From Micavibrio sp964400125 (GTDB taxonomy: Bacteria > Pseudomonadota > Alphaproteobacteria > Micavibrionales > Micavibrionaceae): 22,365 bases of DNA. The stretch's first letter is position 1; the number at the start of each line of letters is the position of its first letter. The position numbers were made by a program, and so were the translations under genes. The DNA lies in NCBI GenBank assembly GCA_964400125.1, contig CAYNSR010000025.1, positions 1 to 22,365 on the forward strand. Reading direction: 5' to 3'. Shown here piece after piece: positions 21,689-22,365 of the stretch. Under the pieces are notes generated by a model. It was not told the DNA's origin. It searched no databases and saw only the letters and a program-made list of their open reading frames with translations.

Positions 21689-22365
21689 TTAGTCTGATCT
21701 TGGATAATTTTGTTCCACAATTCTACGCATCTCTTGATACCGTTCTGGATTCATGTGGTATTCCTCATAACCCACCACTGTTTTTAATGCGGTCAGTATG
21801 TCATTCCTGCTAGGTTGATGATTAGATATACTCTGCGCTTCATTTCGTGCATATTCAAAACTTCTTAATGCATAATGGCTCAATTTGAGAGTATCGAGAA
21901 TTCTACTTTCAGTCTCATAAATGGGGTTCTCAAGTCTTGCGTTGTGTATTTGGTAAAAAGAAACCATTTCATAGATAGCGGCTGATGATTCAGAATCAAT
22001 AAACTCGATGCTGTCTTTAAAAACTTGGATTGCGTCAGGGCAAAATGTTGGCAAGGCGGCATTTTGATCTTGGAGATAAGTAAAGCAGCGCTTTGTATAA
22101 TCAATTATTTCGTTAATTGCGTCGGGCATTTTTGCCCTCATTGATAACGCTTTCCTAGCTACAATCTCGTTATGTCGTTCACGCTCATCGTGGATTTGTT
22201 TTTCAATTGTTTTTACGGTCCACGATGCGGCCATCAAAGCTAATATCGCAGATATGATAGTCTGCCATTCTTTTATTGCCTCTACCCATGTTTGATCCGT
22301 ATGCGGGTGTATTAGGCCGTGTTGACAATTATGATTCCCAAGATTGTAGTTTTCTGATTCACTAT
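21689..22365 (-). CDS. Membrane-anchored hypothetical protein, 5' end missing
   Basis: The frame is open from the stop at 21689 to the right edge, about 224 codons, with no ATG, GTG or TTG between 22237 and 22365. TTG 22237 and ATG 22234 exist but have no ribosome site and fall in the middle of a hydrophobic helix (EWQTIISAILALMAASWTV), so the true start lies outside the window. The helix is followed by a long, probably helical, charged cytosolic part (KTIEKQIHDERERHNEIVARK; later FEYARNEAQSISNHQ). The layout of one N-terminal helix after EWQ and a coiled-coil-like start is common among bacterial hypothetical proteins; function unknown. It is much AT-richer than the tad genes (20 G+C of 60 in 21841-21900 against 38 of 60 in 15841-15900). 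Its visible N-terminal 17 codons lie in the right terminal repeat. Confidence 0.75.
   Translation of the reverse strand, partial: SESENYNLGNHNCQHGLIHPHTDQTWVEAIKEWQTIISAILALMAASWTVKTIEKQIHDERERHNEIVARKALSMRAKMPDAINEIIDYTKRCFTYLQDQNAALPTFCPDAIQVFKDSIEFIDSESSAAIYEMVSFYQIHNARLENPIYETESRILDTLKLSHYALRSFEYARNEAQSISNHQPSRNDILTALKTVVGYEEYHMNPERYQEMRRIVEQNYPRSD
22313..22365. repeat. Right copy of 53-bp terminal inverted repeat
   Basis: Perfect reverse complement of bases 2-54. On this side the repeat is inside an open coding frame (minus strand) of the membrane-anchored protein; identity ends at 22313, with 22312 differing from the left copy. The repeat could continue beyond the window edge. Confidence 0.95.

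Noticed and set aside
20776..21720. 314-codon minus-strand open frame opposite the peptidoglycan-binding gene
   Set aside because: It crosses the strong terminator, and its opposite-strand partner has a signal peptide and two clear domains.
1..22365. Circular plasmid or phage genome
   Set aside because: The end repeats are inverted, not direct, there are no replication or phage genes, and purA plus the tad locus indicate a chromosome.

Overview
The window looks like a piece of an alphaproteobacterial chromosome. The evidence is the housekeeping gene purA, a tight-adherence (Tad/Cpa, Flp-type) pilus locus in the flp-cpaA-cpaB-cpaC-cpaD-cpaE-cpaF-tadB-tadC order known from Caulobacter and relatives, and a TTAA-N7-TTAA site (the CtrA consensus) upstream of the pilin gene. 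The exact lineage cannot be fixed from sequence alone; a Micavibrio-like or rhodospirilloid alphaproteobacterium is only a guess.

Layout. (1) 1-1964 is accessory: an unrecognised minus-strand gene, then a plus-strand group of three small genes (200-aa unknown, 85-aa ankyrin-like, 67-aa protein with an internal duplication) behind a good sigma70-type promoter. (2) 1961-3980: msrB (exported methionine sulfoxide reductase) on the minus strand, divergent from purA. (3) 3989-6713: a promoter and two overlapping genes, a 698-aa kinase-fold protein that looks like a tail-anchored pseudokinase and a 182-aa membrane protein. (4) 6867-9604: two TadE-like minor pseudopilins and a TadG-like von Willebrand A protein with a cysteine-rich insert, closed by a strong terminator (9635-9667). 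(5) 9668-19014: long pilin leader with the CtrA-type site, flp, a strong hairpin that should set pilin apart from the rest, then cpaA, cpaB, cpaC, cpaD, a structured 139-nt gap, cpaE, cpaF, tadB, tadC. (6) 19041-20670, minus strand: tadD (TPR lipoprotein) and an exported protein carrying the same N-terminal domain as the secretin CpaC. (7) 20761-21582: an exported protein with two peptidoglycan-binding repeats, with promoter and terminator. (8) 21689-22365: an AT-rich minus-strand gene for a membrane-anchored protein that runs off the right edge.

How the genes work together: CpaA should process the Flp prepilin and TadE-like proteins. CpaF (ATPase), TadB and TadC form the inner-membrane motor and platform, and CpaE positions it. 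CpaC, with CpaD and TadD, makes the outer-membrane pore, and CpaB connects to it. The CpaC-domain protein and the peptidoglycan-binding protein next door are plausible envelope accessories, but that is inference.

The two window ends carry a perfect 53-bp inverted repeat (2-54 and 22313-22365). This is either where an assembly broke at a longer repeat or a real inverted repeat bounding the segment, and it deserves checking. Apart from that, the less ordinary content is the pseudokinase pair, the cysteine-rich TadG, the detached CpaC-like domain protein, the deviant CpaE, and the regulatory architecture around flp and between cpaD and cpaE. I see no rRNA, tRNA, CRISPR array, transposase or phage genes.
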